64,000 nt of DNA from Chryseobacterium vrystaatense (GCF_000737765.1 NZ_JPRI01000001.1:496001-560000); one strand, 5' to 3'; shown: positions 34,559 through 43,684, counted from the stretch's first letter. Notes: generated by a model not told the origin, from the sequence alone. Numbers and translations: made by a program.

Positions 34559-34591
34559 AATCCCTTTCAAGATAATTGAAAGGGATTTTTT
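34559..34591 (+). terminator. terminator of the haem operon
   Basis: AATCCCTTTCAA, short loop, TTGAAAGGGATT, then T run. The A-rich left flank may also let it serve the minus-strand nitroreductase gene. Confidence 0.85.
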
Positions 34592-34610
34592 ATGAGAAAA
34601 AATTTAGTAA

Positions 34611-35243
34611 TTAATTCACTTCAGTAATAAAGTCTTCTTTAGCCTTTCTCACTTTTGTAAGATTTACCAACCAGTCTGATTCAGTATTTCTGTACCCGAT
34701 AGGCAGCAACAATACACTCTTTAAACCTTTTTCTTTTAAGTTTAAAATTTCATCCACAGCATCCGGAGAAAAACCTTCCATTGGTGTAGAATCTACCTCT
34801 TCGAAAGCTGCTGCAATAATCGCAGCACCAAATGAAATGTAAGCCTGTTTTGCAGCGTGTGTAAAGTTTTCTTCAGCAGATCTTTGAGGATATGTTCCCA
34901 ACAGCATTTGTCTGTAGTTTTCCCAACCTTCATTTTTAAAACCTCTGATTTCATTGGTGAGATCAAACATGCTGTTGATCCTTTCTTCTGTATAGTTATC
35001 CCATGCAGCAAAGACTAAAAGGTGTGAACAGTCTGCAATCTGCGGCTGGTTCCAGGCATGAGGTCGGATTTGCTCTTTTACTTCCTGATTGGTAATCACG
35101 ATGATCTCAAATGGCTGAAGACCGCTGGATGTGGGTGCCAGTCTTGCAGCTTCTAATATTTTATCCACTTTTTCCTGTGGTACTTTTTGACCGTTCATTG
35201 CTTTGGTTGCAAATCTCCAGTTCAATTTTTCAATTAATTCCAT
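34611..35243 (-). CDS. nitroreductase-family NAD(P)H oxidoreductase
   Basis: 210 residues from ATG 35243; the TTG at 35261 lies next to the promoter box and is less likely. FMN-binding nitroreductase fold: RFATKAMNGQKVPQEKVDKI with the N-terminal Arg/Ser/Thr FMN contacts, AARLAPTSSGLQPFEIIVIT, and GFSPDAVDEILNL plus SVLLLPIGYRN near the C-terminus. It resembles the NfsB/YdgI group that reduces quinones, flavins or nitroaromatics. The physiological substrate is unknown. Confidence 0.9.
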   Translation of the reverse strand: MELIEKLNWRFATKAMNGQKVPQEKVDKILEAARLAPTSSGLQPFEIIVITNQEVKEQIRPHAWNQPQIADCSHLLVFAAWDNYTEERINSMFDLTNEIRGFKNEGWENYRQMLLGTYPQRSAEENFTHAAKQAYISFGAAIIAAAFEEVDSTPMEGFSPDAVDEILNLKEKGLKSVLLLPIGYRNTESDWLVNLTKVRKAKEDFITEVN

Positions 35244-35263
35244 TACGTTAAATTTAGACAAAG

Positions 35264-35271
35264 CAAAATTA
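35264..35271 (-). promoter_or_regulatory. -7 promoter box for the nitroreductase gene
   Basis: CAAAATTA on the plus strand is TAATTTTG on the minus strand, 20 bases before the ATG at 35243. Confidence 0.5.
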
Positions 35272-35396
35272 CTTCAAGAACTAAAATACACATACATTAA
35301 AATTGCTATTTGCACTATTGGCAGAATCTATTATTTATAATGATTTTAAATAATAATTCAATACATAACAAAAGGAATTTTTGGAATTAGATTTTA

Positions 35397-35498
35397 TCAA
35401 TGTATTCCCTTCTGATCTTTGTACTGATAGTTTCCTTTTAAAGGGCCAGAAAGATCATATCTATGGTACTGCCTCCTGAACTCTTCGATCTTTAACAT
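35397..35498 (-). CDS. 33-residue small ORF
   Basis: An ATG at 35498 opens a frame of 33 residues (MLKIEEFRRQYHRYDLSGPL...GIH) ending in TGA at 35397-35399. The composition is protein-like (charged, aromatic, Gly/Pro), with no low complexity. It lies in a 316-base gap between the sufS terminator and the nitroreductase promoter. No promoter box was found, and it could be the remnant of a lost gene. No family recognised. Confidence 0.35.
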   Translation of the reverse strand: MLKIEEFRRQYHRYDLSGPLKGNYQYKDQKGIH

Positions 35499-35528
35499 AC
35501 TATTTATGTTAATCAAGATACTAAATAA

Positions 35529-35554
35529 AAAAAGCAGTTGATCAACTGCTTTTT
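35529..35554. terminator. terminator of sufS, symmetric
   Basis: AAAAAGCAGTTGA immediately followed by TCAACTGCTTTTT, a perfect dyad with A and T tracts on both sides. It serves the minus-strand sufS gene and could work in either direction. Confidence 0.8.
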
Positions 35555-35559
35555 AATTT

Positions 35560-36780
35560 TTATCCCAACATTTTCTGAGCTTTCTTTACTCCTTCAACGA
35601 GCTTATCTATTTCTTCAAAAGTATTGTAAACTGCAAAACTTGCTCTCACCGTTCCCGCTATATTGAAAAAGTCCATAATCGGCTGTGTACAGTGATGGCC
35701 TGTTCTTACAGCAATGCCCAATTTGTCAAGAATCATTCCTACATCGGAAGAAATCCCCACACCTTCCAGATTAAAGGAAACTACACCTGTTCTCTTGGCT
35801 TTTTCACCATAAATCTTTATGTTTTCCAATTCCAAAAGTTGTCTCTGGCCGTATTCAAGTAAGGCATTTTCATGATTCTGAATATTCTGTCTGCCGATTT
35901 TATCCATAAAATCAACAGCGGCACCCAATGCGATATTTCCTCCTACATTTGGGGTTCCTGCTTCATATTTAAAAGGAAGTCCGGCGTAGGTCGTTCCATC
36001 AAAAGAACAGGTTGCGATCATCTCTCCTCCTCCATGAAACGGAGGAAGCTCTTCGAGGATTTCCTGTTTTCCGTAAAGAATACCGGTTCCCATTGGCGCG
36101 TACATTTTATGTCCTGAAAACACGAAGAAATCACAATCCATCTTCTGTACATCAATCTCAAAGTGAGGAACAGACTGCGCTCCGTCGATCACAACATAAG
36201 CATCTGAGTTTTTCCTTGTTTTAGCAATGATTTCCTCAATAGGATTCACAATTCCCAATGCATTGGAAACCTGATTTACAGCAACAACTTTGGTTTTTTC
36301 GCTTAAAAATTCATCCAGATAATCCAGTTGCAAAATACCGTTTTCATCGATTGGAATTATCCTTAACTTCGCTCCTGTTCTTTCACACAGCAACTGCCAA
36401 GGAACGATATTGGAGTGATGCTCCAAATAAGAAATGATAATCTCATCATCCTTTTTAAGCTTCTGCGTCAGGATATAAGCGATGAGGTTTAGACCTTCTG
36501 TTGTTCCTTTAGTAAAAATGACTTCAAAGTCGTGCTTTGCATTAATGAATTTCTGGATCTTCCTTCTGGAAAGCTCCATTTCTTCAGTTGCAAGCTGGCT
36601 TAATGTATGGATTCCTCTGTGAACATTGGCATTAAGCTCAGTGTAATATTCATTCCAGATCTTTAAAACAGAATCCGGTTTCTGAGATGTTGCTGCATTA
36701 TCTAAGTAAACCAGGGGTTTACCATTTACTTCGCGGTTTAATATCGTAAACTGACTTCTTATTTCCTGAATGTCAAACAT
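35560..36780 (-). CDS. sufS: cysteine desulfurase, SUF system
   Basis: 406 residues, group II (SufS/CsdA) type. It is a PLP enzyme that takes sulfur from cysteine for Fe-S cluster assembly. The Schiff-base Lys is in FVFSGHKMYAPMGTGIL, the catalytic Cys is C364 in VRTGHHCTQPIMDFF, and the short Cys loop is typical of group II. N-terminal LVYLDNAATSQKP is conserved. No sufBCD genes are nearby, so it stands as a single gene here with its own -7 box and terminator. CsdA is the alternative name. Confidence 0.92.
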   Translation of the reverse strand: MFDIQEIRSQFTILNREVNGKPLVYLDNAATSQKPDSVLKIWNEYYTELNANVHRGIHTLSQLATEEMELSRRKIQKFINAKHDFEVIFTKGTTEGLNLIAYILTQKLKKDDEIIISYLEHHSNIVPWQLLCERTGAKLRIIPIDENGILQLDYLDEFLSEKTKVVAVNQVSNALGIVNPIEEIIAKTRKNSDAYVVIDGAQSVPHFEIDVQKMDCDFFVFSGHKMYAPMGTGILYGKQEILEELPPFHGGGEMIATCSFDGTTYAGLPFKYEAGTPNVGGNIALGAAVDFMDKIGRQNIQNHENALLEYGQRQLLELENIKIYGEKAKRTGVVSFNLEGVGISSDVGMILDKLGIAVRTGHHCTQPIMDFFNIAGTVRASFAVYNTFEEIDKLVEGVKKAQKMLG

Positions 36781-36822
36781 TTATTAAAATTTTAAATTAG
36801 ATTGCTCTTATTTAGAACACTT

Positions 36823-36830
36823 CAAATTTA
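36823..36830 (-). promoter_or_regulatory. -7 promoter box for sufS
   Basis: CAAATTTA on the plus strand is TAAATTTG on the minus strand, 42 bases before the ATG. Confidence 0.55.
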
Positions 36831-36943
36831 CGTCTTTTTTTCTGAAAGGACCTATCAGGTTGTTTGCTGATACTTATCATTTGATAGAAATATCCGATAG
36901 ATAAGATAGCAAAGAAAGGTCGTATTCCTTTTTATCCCCACAA

Positions 36944-36974
36944 TAAAAAAACCTGCCAATAAATTGACAGGTTT
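36944..36974 (-). terminator. terminator of rplY
   Basis: AAACCTG-C-CAAT, loop AA, ATTG-A-CAGGTTT, with an A run on the left that becomes the U-tract on the minus strand. Confidence 0.75.
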
Positions 36975-37000
36975 CATATGATTTGTTGAATAAGCAAATA

Positions 37001-37654
37001 TTATTCTGCAGATTTTTCTTCTGTTGTAGGAACATCAGGAGATTGTGTTGCCACTTCTTCCTCTGCTGCTTCATCTTCATCATCTTCAATTGCTGCACCA
37101 CCTTTCATTGCATTTCTAGACATCTTAACAGCTACTACAACTGCATTGTCCGGGTGTACGAAAGAGAAACCTTCAGCTTTGATACCTCCTACATAAAGTT
37201 TGTTACCGATTTTCAATGAAGTAACGTCAACAACGATCTCATCCGGCAAGTTTGCAGGAATTGCTTTCACTTTCAACTTTCTGAAAGACTGACGTAAAAC
37301 ACCACCAGCCACAACACCTTTAGAACGTCCGGTAAGTCTTACAGGAACTTCCATAACCACTGGCTTATCGTCAGATAATTGGTAGAAGTCTACGTGTAAA
37401 ATTTTGTCCGTAATTGGGTGGAACTGAATATCCTGAAGAACTGCTGGAATTGTTTGTCCGTCTAGTTCAATAGATACCGTGTGTGCTTCAGGAGTGTATA
37501 CTAAACCTTTAAACGCTTTCTCTTCAGCAGAGAAGTTTAAAGGAGCTTCACCTCCATAAACAACACAAGGAACTAATTCAGCATCACGTAAAGCTTTTGT
37601 AGACTTTTTGCCCACGCTTTCTCTTTTTGTACCTTGAATTGTAATAGATTTCAT
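37001..37654 (-). CDS. rplY: 50S ribosomal protein L25, Ctc type
   Basis: 217 residues: the 5S-rRNA-binding L25 domain (about 1-90, opening [20 protein letters not shown]), the TL5 C-terminal domain (~95-185) and a Glu/Ala-rich acidic tail. The two-domain form is the general-stress type (Ctc). It follows prs by 55 bases on the same strand, an arrangement common in bacteria, so the two are probably co-transcribed. Confidence 0.95.
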   Translation of the reverse strand: MKSITIQGTKRESVGKKSTKALRDAELVPCVVYGGEAPLNFSAEEKAFKGLVYTPEAHTVSIELDGQTIPAVLQDIQFHPITDKILHVDFYQLSDDKPVVMEVPVRLTGRSKGVVAGGVLRQSFRKLKVKAIPANLPDEIVVDVTSLKIGNKLYVGGIKAEGFSFVHPDNAVVVAVKMSRNAMKGGAAIEDDEDEAAEEEVATQSPDVPTTEEKSAE

Positions 37655-37709
37655 TTATAAAAAATTTAAAAAATTGTTCTGTTTAATTTTGCATTACGCT
37701 AAAAATCAA

Positions 37710-38648
37710 TTAAATAACAAACTTACTGCTAATTGATTGGTGCTCATGAACCATCTTCATAACGTCTGCAAATAATGGGGCGCAAGATAGCACTTTTATT
37801 TTAGTTGACAAATTATTTTTAACAGGAATTGAGTCAGTTACAATAACTTCCAACAATTTAGAGTTCTCAATATTTTCGTATGCTTTTCCGGAAAGTACTC
37901 CGTGTGTAGCCATCGCTCTTACTGATTTTGCTCCTTTTTCTATCAAAATATCCGCTGCTTTACAAAGTGTCCCTGCAGTATCAATCATATCATCAATCAG
38001 GATCACATTCTTCCCTTCCACATCACCAATAAGGAACATCTCTTCTACAACATTTGCCTTTTTTCTTTCTTTGTAAGCAATAACCACTTCAGCACCCAGG
38101 TGACCTGCATAGTTTTTCGCTCTTTTCGCTCCTCCCATATCCGGTGAAGCAATAGTAAGATTGTCCAGGTTTAAAGCTCTGATATAATCCACGAAAATAC
38201 TTGAAGCGTAAAGGTGATCTACCGGAATTTCAAAGAACCCCTGAATCTGGTCTGCGTGAAGATCCATCGTCATTATTCTTGTTGCTCCAGCTGCTGTCAA
38301 TAAATTAGCAACCAGTTTTGCACCTATCGGAGCTCTCGGCTTGTCTTTTCTGTCCTGTCTTGCAAGTCCAAAATAAGGGATTACAACAGTAATGCTTTTT
38401 GCGGAAGCTCTTTTCGCTGCATCAATCATCAATAGAAGTTCTAAAAGATTGTCTGCTGGCGGGAAGGTAGATCCGATTAAGAAAACTCTTCCTCCTCTTA
38501 CTGACTCATCCAGAACAGGCTCAAATTCTCCGTCGCTGAACTCCTGAAAGTTGATTTTTCCTAACTCTTTCCCATAATATTGGGCAATTTTTTCTGCCAA
38601 GTCCTTACTGGTTCTTGTACAAAATAGATAACTTAACTGATCGGCCAT
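37710..38648 (-). CDS. prs: ribose-phosphate pyrophosphokinase
   Basis: 312 residues, class I PRPP synthetase length. It makes PRPP from ribose 5-phosphate and ATP, feeding purine, pyrimidine, His and Trp synthesis and the apt reaction encoded at 61942. Signatures: YFGLARQDRKDKPRAPIGAK, MDLHADQIQGFF, and PRPP loop VILIDDMIDTAGTLCKAA. Its -7 box lies right beside the terminator of the gene upstream. Confidence 0.97.
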   Translation of the reverse strand: MADQLSYLFCTRTSKDLAEKIAQYYGKELGKINFQEFSDGEFEPVLDESVRGGRVFLIGSTFPPADNLLELLLMIDAAKRASAKSITVVIPYFGLARQDRKDKPRAPIGAKLVANLLTAAGATRIMTMDLHADQIQGFFEIPVDHLYASSIFVDYIRALNLDNLTIASPDMGGAKRAKNYAGHLGAEVVIAYKERKKANVVEEMFLIGDVEGKNVILIDDMIDTAGTLCKAADILIEKGAKSVRAMATHGVLSGKAYENIENSKLLEVIVTDSIPVKNNLSTKIKVLSCAPLFADVMKMVHEHQSISSKFVI

Positions 38649-38669
38649 TTTTACTTTTTAAAGATTCTG

Positions 38670-38677
38670 CAAATTTA
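38670..38677 (-). promoter_or_regulatory. -7 promoter box for prs-rplY
   Basis: CAAATTTA on the plus strand is TAAATTTG on the minus strand, 22 bases before the prs ATG. Confidence 0.55.
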
Positions 38678-38682
38678 AAAAA

Positions 38683-38709
38683 AAACCACAAGAATTACTC
38701 TTGTGGTTT
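38683..38709 (-). terminator. terminator of the SGNH lipoprotein gene
   Basis: AAACCACAAGA, loop, TCTTGTGGTTT, with an A run on the left serving as U-tract on the minus strand. It sits between the lipoprotein gene and the prs promoter. Confidence 0.8.
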
Positions 38710-38733
38710 CTAAGTTTTTATTTTCCTGTATTA

Positions 38734-40284
38734 TTACGGGAATTTTATTCCTGAATATTTGTTAGGATCTACCTGCGGCAGATTGGATTTGTACGTTGCG
38801 TTGATTGATTTTATAAACTCATTGGCAATCATCCCATATCCTCGTCCTGTTAAGTGAACACCATCCAAGGAGAATGCACCACCTGTAACGAATTTGGCAG
38901 TATATTTTACTCCATCGAAAGAAATCCCTGACTGAGAGCCAAGTTCTGACATTTTCTTATTAGCATCTACAAAAGCATATCCCTTTGCAGTTGCTGCCGC
39001 TTTAATAGCAACATTATAAGCATCAATAGTGGTATTAATTTCTGTAACCTCCGTACCTGTCAGTATATAATTATCAGCAAACGGATAAGCAATTCCTCTT
39101 GCTCCAAGTGATGCAGGAACTCCTGTAGGAAGAGCCTGAAGTGTACCAATAGCAGCTTTTGTAGTCAACGGTACAAGATCCCCCGCTTTCGCCTGTCTAG
39201 CCTGTCCGTATGTGGCACCAAGATAACCTGCTAAAGCCACTAATGTCGGATTTCCCGAAGCCGCAGCCGCAGCAGTAATCTGTCCATTAAGCGGTGCTAA
39301 ACTTTCATCTTTGATAAGCAAAGGATTTGCTGCTGTTTTTGAAAGAGGCTTAATTCTGTCACCTGCACCCAAAGCAGTCAAAATCTGGCTTAGAGGACCG
39401 TAAACCTGGGCGTTCAATGCATCAATAGTAGCATTTCCTACAGTTACATTTCCATTTCCAAGCACAGCGGCTGTTAAAGGATTAACGGGTATAGTTGTTA
39501 ATGCCGGTATAGAAGTCACACTGGGGATATTAGCGATAACCCCCTTCGCATTTGTACTTGCAATTTCATTCACCAAAGCATTATAGTACTGAGTAAACTG
39601 CACTGCAGGAGTTAACGTTTCAGCAGTAGCGTCTGCTCCTGCTAAAGCATATAGTAAGGCATCATTATTTCCTATCCAAAGAGAGAAAAAGGTTGGACTC
39701 TGTTTTTTAAAGTCCTTTATAACGGATGTACCAGGCTCAGAAGCAAATCTTACAAAATAAGGATTCGCTGTTTTTGCAGCTACACCCTGTACATTTCCAT
39801 AGTTGTCCGCTAATAGGTGGGCTACTTTCGCACCAGGTACCCCCATGTTATTAAAAGGACCTGTTAACACCGTATTCGTTAAAGTGGTTGCAACGTTGCC
39901 GTTGGCATTTTTTAAGTCAGGCGAACCGTCTATAAAAGAACTGATATAAAGTTTAGTATTGGCGATCTGTAATGTGCCCAAAGGAGTTGCGAGAAGCAAA
40001 CCTCCATTATTATCAGGCATTAAAGGCTGTTTGAAATCACCCCCTCCTACTAATTTCATCTGCTGAGCAATCATAGAAGGATACGATTCGTTCTGTCCGT
40101 CCGCATAAAGAGCACCATCTCTATAACCAGAAGTAAGGGAATTTCCCAGGGCAACATATTTGGTAAAGTCTGCATCTCCCTTTGTTACTTGGATATCTTT
40201 TACATCAGTATCAAAATCGTTTTCACAACTTGTTGTAAAAAGAAGTGCGGAAACGGCAAGTGTTGATATTATAATTTTTTTCAT
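38734..40284 (-). CDS. SGNH/GDSL hydrolase-like lipoprotein
   Basis: 516 residues. The lipoprotein signal ends TTSC with C20 lipidated. The SGNH fold is shown by YVALGNSLTSGYRDG (nucleophile S49 in a GNSLTSG variant of GDSL), SLWIGNNDAL (block III Gly-Asn) and D474-G-V-H477 in the C-terminal DxxH. A long Ala/Thr/Pro-rich insertion separates the blocks. It probably hydrolyses acyl esters at the outer membrane. It lies 10 bases after the FadL-type porin gene, so the pair probably releases and imports fatty acids (inference from pairing). Confidence 0.88.
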   Translation of the reverse strand: MKKIIISTLAVSALLFTTSCENDFDTDVKDIQVTKGDADFTKYVALGNSLTSGYRDGALYADGQNESYPSMIAQQMKLVGGGDFKQPLMPDNNGGLLLATPLGTLQIANTKLYISSFIDGSPDLKNANGNVATTLTNTVLTGPFNNMGVPGAKVAHLLADNYGNVQGVAAKTANPYFVRFASEPGTSVIKDFKKQSPTFFSLWIGNNDALLYALAGADATAETLTPAVQFTQYYNALVNEIASTNAKGVIANIPSVTSIPALTTIPVNPLTAAVLGNGNVTVGNATIDALNAQVYGPLSQILTALGAGDRIKPLSKTAANPLLIKDESLAPLNGQITAAAAASGNPTLVALAGYLGATYGQARQAKAGDLVPLTTKAAIGTLQALPTGVPASLGARGIAYPFADNYILTGTEVTEINTTIDAYNVAIKAAATAKGYAFVDANKKMSELGSQSGISFDGVKYTAKFVTGGAFSLDGVHLTGRGYGMIANEFIKSINATYKSNLPQVDPNKYSGIKFP

Positions 40285-40294
40285 AGTCTTTCAA

Positions 40295-41539
40295 TTAAAA
40301 AGGGTTGTAAGATAAACCTAAACCAAAGTAAAACGCTTTAGCCTTTGCCTGTCCGTTAAATCCAAGATTAGCGTTTTTCACGTCTCTTGCCTGAGGAATA
40401 GCATATCCCCCAGCTAAATCAATTCCAAACTGCTTTAGTTTAAAGCCTAAACCTCCAGTAACAACATAGGTGTTAAATGAAGGTGTTTCAGGAATGAAGT
40501 TTTCATCTGTATAAGGAGATTCGTCATAGTAAGCTCCCAAACGGCCAAAGATCATATCGGTGATCGCATACTGAGTCCCTAACCTAAATGTTTTTGAGTT
40601 TCTAAAGTTTTTTTGAGATACAAGAACTGTTGGGTCAGCAGGATTGTTTGTAGCAACTGGAGCAGTAGCAAAGTCCAGCGTCAGCTTGCTGTATCTTTCC
40701 CATCCGTGATAGTTAAAGTCAGCTGAAACCAACCATTTCGGTGTCACCTTATAGGTTAAACCAATGGTATACTCCTCCACTAAAGGAAGTGTTGCTGTGA
40801 ATTTATCCTGTCCTGTACTTGGATCAAGCCCCAATAGAGGATAAACAGATGCAGACGGGAACTTAAATGTAGCTGTTCCCTTTTTAGCTTTCATATCTAT
40901 AGGTGAACGATAAGCAATACTGATGTCTAATTTCGGATCAGGTCTGAAATAGAAACCGAATCCGTAACCACTTCCACTTGCTTTTTCGTCTTTAATATTC
41001 AATTCACCACCAAACTGCGTTACCGTTTTGTCCCAGTCTACTTTGCCTTTTGCATAAATATAGCTTGCACCGAATGATACCCAAGGAGCCAGCTTCACAG
41101 AGACCATAGGCTGAAAATAAAAGCTCTTAAGCTCCAGTTTCTGCACCATCTCTTTTCCTTCCCAGTCGCTAGGCCACTGGATAGTACTTCCGAAAGGTGT
41201 CGTAAAACTGAAACCTACAGATAAGTTTTCAATCGGTCTATAAGCCACCGCAGCATATAAAGGAGTCCCGAGAGGATTATCCGTTTCTGTGCTTTGTAAA
41301 GTATTCAAGTTTTGAAAAGTAACTTTATTACTTGCACCAAACCCTCCTGCCACTATACTCAGTTTAGAAGGGATGAATGACATACCCGCTGGGTTAAAGA
41401 ACGCCACACTTGCATCTTCGGCATGAGCACTAGTATGCGCCATTGCCAATTGTTTCACTCCCTGCAGAGATACTCTAAAGCCCCCTGCGTAAGATAAAAC
41501 ACCCGCCAATAAAGCAGTTGATACTAATATTTTTTTCAT
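40295..41539 (-). CDS. OmpP1/FadL-family outer-membrane transporter
   Basis: 414 residues with a signal peptide (MKKILVSTALLAGVLSYAGG). The N-terminal plug segment HTSAHAEDASVAFFNPAGMS contains the conserved NPAGM of FadL. Many amphipathic beta strands follow, and the C-terminal strand ends AFYFGLGLSYNPF with a terminal Phe. FadL proteins let long-chain fatty acids or other hydrophobic compounds across the outer membrane. First gene of a two-gene operon with the SGNH lipoprotein. Confidence 0.93.
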   Translation of the reverse strand: MKKILVSTALLAGVLSYAGGFRVSLQGVKQLAMAHTSAHAEDASVAFFNPAGMSFIPSKLSIVAGGFGASNKVTFQNLNTLQSTETDNPLGTPLYAAVAYRPIENLSVGFSFTTPFGSTIQWPSDWEGKEMVQKLELKSFYFQPMVSVKLAPWVSFGASYIYAKGKVDWDKTVTQFGGELNIKDEKASGSGYGFGFYFRPDPKLDISIAYRSPIDMKAKKGTATFKFPSASVYPLLGLDPSTGQDKFTATLPLVEEYTIGLTYKVTPKWLVSADFNYHGWERYSKLTLDFATAPVATNNPADPTVLVSQKNFRNSKTFRLGTQYAITDMIFGRLGAYYDESPYTDENFIPETPSFNTYVVTGGLGFKLKQFGIDLAGGYAIPQARDVKNANLGFNGQAKAKAFYFGLGLSYNPF

Positions 41540-41558
41540 AGACTGTTATTATATAACC

Positions 41559-41566
41559 CAAATATA
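41559..41566 (-). promoter_or_regulatory. -7 promoter box for the FadL operon
   Basis: CAAATATA on the plus strand is TATATTTG on the minus strand, 19 bases before the ATG at 41539. Confidence 0.5.
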
Positions 41567-41766
41567 AAATTATTTTGAATACACCTGTTAATATTTCTTA
41601 ATATTTTAAACAATATAGCAAAAGAAAATTATGTTTAAAATAGTACTTTAGAAATACATCAATATAAAGATGTACTGTCTAGCTACTTATCAACTTTTAA
41701 CTTGTTGTATATTTTTAACGTTTAAGGTTAAACAACAGTGATATTGAATATTTAAGTATTTTAGAA

Positions 41767-41795
41767 TTGCATAAAGATAAATTTACATAAATTTG
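41767..41795 (+). promoter_or_regulatory. full promoter for the PSP1-gldH-PBP1A cluster
   Basis: TTG at 41767-41769, an 18-base spacer, and TAAATTTG at 41788-41795. The ATG follows 22 bases later. Confidence 0.65.
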
Positions 41796-41817
41796 CAAGA
41801 TTATAAAAAATAGTTAT

Positions 41818-43227
41818 ATGAGTTGTGGATGCAAAACATCCGGCGATTCTGCCCATTCATGCGGACCCAAAAAAACCGCGAATGGTTGTGAAAGTGTAAA
41901 TACCTGTGGTAATAGTTATAAATTAAGTGTTTTCGATTGGCTTTCTAACATCAACAACCCTGCATCGAATAGGTGTGACCTTGTTGAAGTTAGATTTAAA
42001 AATGACAGAAAATCGTTTTATAAAAATGTAAATAATATTCCTTTACATATAGGTAGCGTAGTAACAGTAGAATCAAGCCCGGGACACGATGTAGGCGTTG
42101 TAAGCCTCACCGGAGAATTAGTAAAGATTCAGATGAAAAAGAAAAAATTTCCTGAAGAATCTATACTCAAAATATACAGACAGGCTAACCAAAAAGACCT
42201 TGAGGTCTGGCAGGAAGCAAGAAAAAAAGAAGATGGCGTAAAGCTTGAAGCAAGAAAGATCGCCCATAGAATCGGTCTTGAAATGAAGGTTACTGATGTA
42301 GAATATCAGGGAGACTCTTCAAAGATCACCTTTTATTACACCGCCGATAACCGAGTGGATTTCAGACAGTTGATAAAAGAATACGCAGGTGCTTTCAGAA
42401 CGAAAATCGACATGAAACAAATCGGTTTCAGACAGGAAGCTGCAAAAGTCGGGGGTATTGGATCATGCGGAAGAGAACTATGCTGTTCAACATGGCTAAC
42501 GGATTTCAGATCTGTTAACACTAACGTAGCAAGATATCAGCAGCTTAGCATCAACCCGCAAAAACTTGCAGGGCAGTGTGGTAAACTGAAATGCTGTCTT
42601 AATTACGAATTAGACAGTTATCTTGATGCATTGAGTAACTTCCCTTCTTCTTCAACTACCTTAGATACAGAAAAAGGAAGGGCTTTCTGTATCAAAATCG
42701 ACGTTTTCAAAAAGAAAATGTGGTTTGCTTATGTAGACAGTTCTATGGCATGGTATGACTTTGATATTGATCTTGTTAAAAAATTAATAGCAAAAAATAA
42801 AAGAGGCGAAAAAATTCTTCCTTTAGAAGACCTTAAGCAACCGGACATCCCGGTTCACACGATCGACCTGATTCAGGAAAATAATGTTGACCGATTCGAA
42901 AAGAAGAATAGAGGAAATAACAGGAGCAGGAACCAAAACAGGCCGAACAATAACAATAGCGGGCAAAATCAGGGAGGACAGCAGGGACAAGCACAAGGTC
43001 AGGGACCTAAGAAAAACAACAGACCAGAAAGATCTGAAAGACCTGACAGACCGGAGAATAACAATTCCGGAAGTCAGCCGAGACCGCAACAGAAGCCACA
43101 GCATAAACCGCAGCCAAAAGCAGCAACGGAAAAAACTGACACCCCTTCTGATTCTGAGAAACAGCAGAACCCAAACAAGAAAAATTTCAAAAAGAAATAT
43201 CCTCCAAAAAAAGATAAAAATGCGTAA
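41818..43227 (+). CDS. PSP1-domain protein, RicT-like iron-sulfur regulator
   Basis: 469 residues, soluble. The PSP1 domain (about 120-205) and the conserved Cys pair blocks GIGSCGRELCCSTWL and LAGQCGKLKCCLNYE match RicT (YaaT), which in Bacillus binds Fe-S clusters and affects RNA processing; this organism has no sporulation. The N-terminus has five further Cys (C3, C5, C15, C24, C30), so extra metal binding is possible. From ~350 the tail is low-complexity Asn/Gln/Arg/Pro, positively charged, like an RNA-binding tail. The 3' end overlaps gldH by 8 bases. Confidence 0.88.
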   Translation: MSCGCKTSGDSAHSCGPKKTANGCESVNTCGNSYKLSVFDWLSNINNPASNRCDLVEVRFKNDRKSFYKNVNNIPLHIGSVVTVESSPGHDVGVVSLTGELVKIQMKKKKFPEESILKIYRQANQKDLEVWQEARKKEDGVKLEARKIAHRIGLEMKVTDVEYQGDSSKITFYYTADNRVDFRQLIKEYAGAFRTKIDMKQIGFRQEAAKVGGIGSCGRELCCSTWLTDFRSVNTNVARYQQLSINPQKLAGQCGKLKCCLNYELDSYLDALSNFPSSSTTLDTEKGRAFCIKIDVFKKKMWFAYVDSSMAWYDFDIDLVKKLIAKNKRGEKILPLEDLKQPDIPVHTIDLIQENNVDRFEKKNRGNNRSRNQNRPNNNNSGQNQGGQQGQAQGQGPKKNNRPERSERPDRPENNNSGSQPRPQQKPQHKPQPKAATEKTDTPSDSEKQQNPNKKNFKKKYPPKKDKNA

Positions 43228-43684
43228 AACTTTAGGATTATTACCTCTTATCCTTTTCTTTAGCTGCCAATCTTCTTCGGAAGAAAATGTCATTATGAAT
43301 TCCGTTAATAACAAATGGAATAAGAAAAGTGAGCAAAAATTTAATCTTGAAGTTTCAGATCCGCAGAATCCTAAAAATATTATATTTGTCGTAAGAAATA
43401 ATAACAGCTACCCTTACAGTAATATAAGATTTATTGTAAATTTCACCAATCTCAAGAACAAAAAGAAGGAAACAGATACTCTCAATTACGTACTGGCAAA
43501 ACCCAATGGTGAATGGCTTGGTACAGGTTTTGGTGACACAAAAGAAGCATTATTTCAGTATAAAACAAATTATAAATTTCCGGAAAAAGGGAAGTATGAA
43601 ATCAGCCTGATGCAGGCCATGAGAAATGATAACCTTCCCGGAATTGAAGACGTTGGAGTAAAACTAGAAACGGCTAAACCGTAA
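43220..43684 (+). CDS. gldH: gliding-motility lipoprotein GldH
   Basis: 154 residues from ATG 43220. A longer frame reaching back to 42884 is only a shadow of the upstream tail. The lipoprotein signal is MRKTLGLLPLILFFSC. The conserved GldH body includes IRFIVNFTNLKNKKKETDTL and LMQAMRNDNLPGIEDVGVKL. GldH is needed for gliding in Flavobacterium johnsoniae. Chryseobacteria usually do not glide, so here it may support type IX secretion or the envelope. It overlaps the PSP1 gene by 8 bases and precedes PBP1A by 6. Confidence 0.9.
   Translation: MRKTLGLLPLILFFSCQSSSEENVIMNSVNNKWNKKSEQKFNLEVSDPQNPKNIIFVVRNNNSYPYSNIRFIVNFTNLKNKKKETDTLNYVLAKPNGEWLGTGFGDTKEALFQYKTNYKFPEKGKYEISLMQAMRNDNLPGIEDVGVKLETAKP

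Noticed and set aside
42884..43219. N-terminal extension of gldH
   Set aside because: Same bases as the low-complexity tail of the PSP1 gene read in another frame; the lipoprotein signal at 43220 marks the true start.
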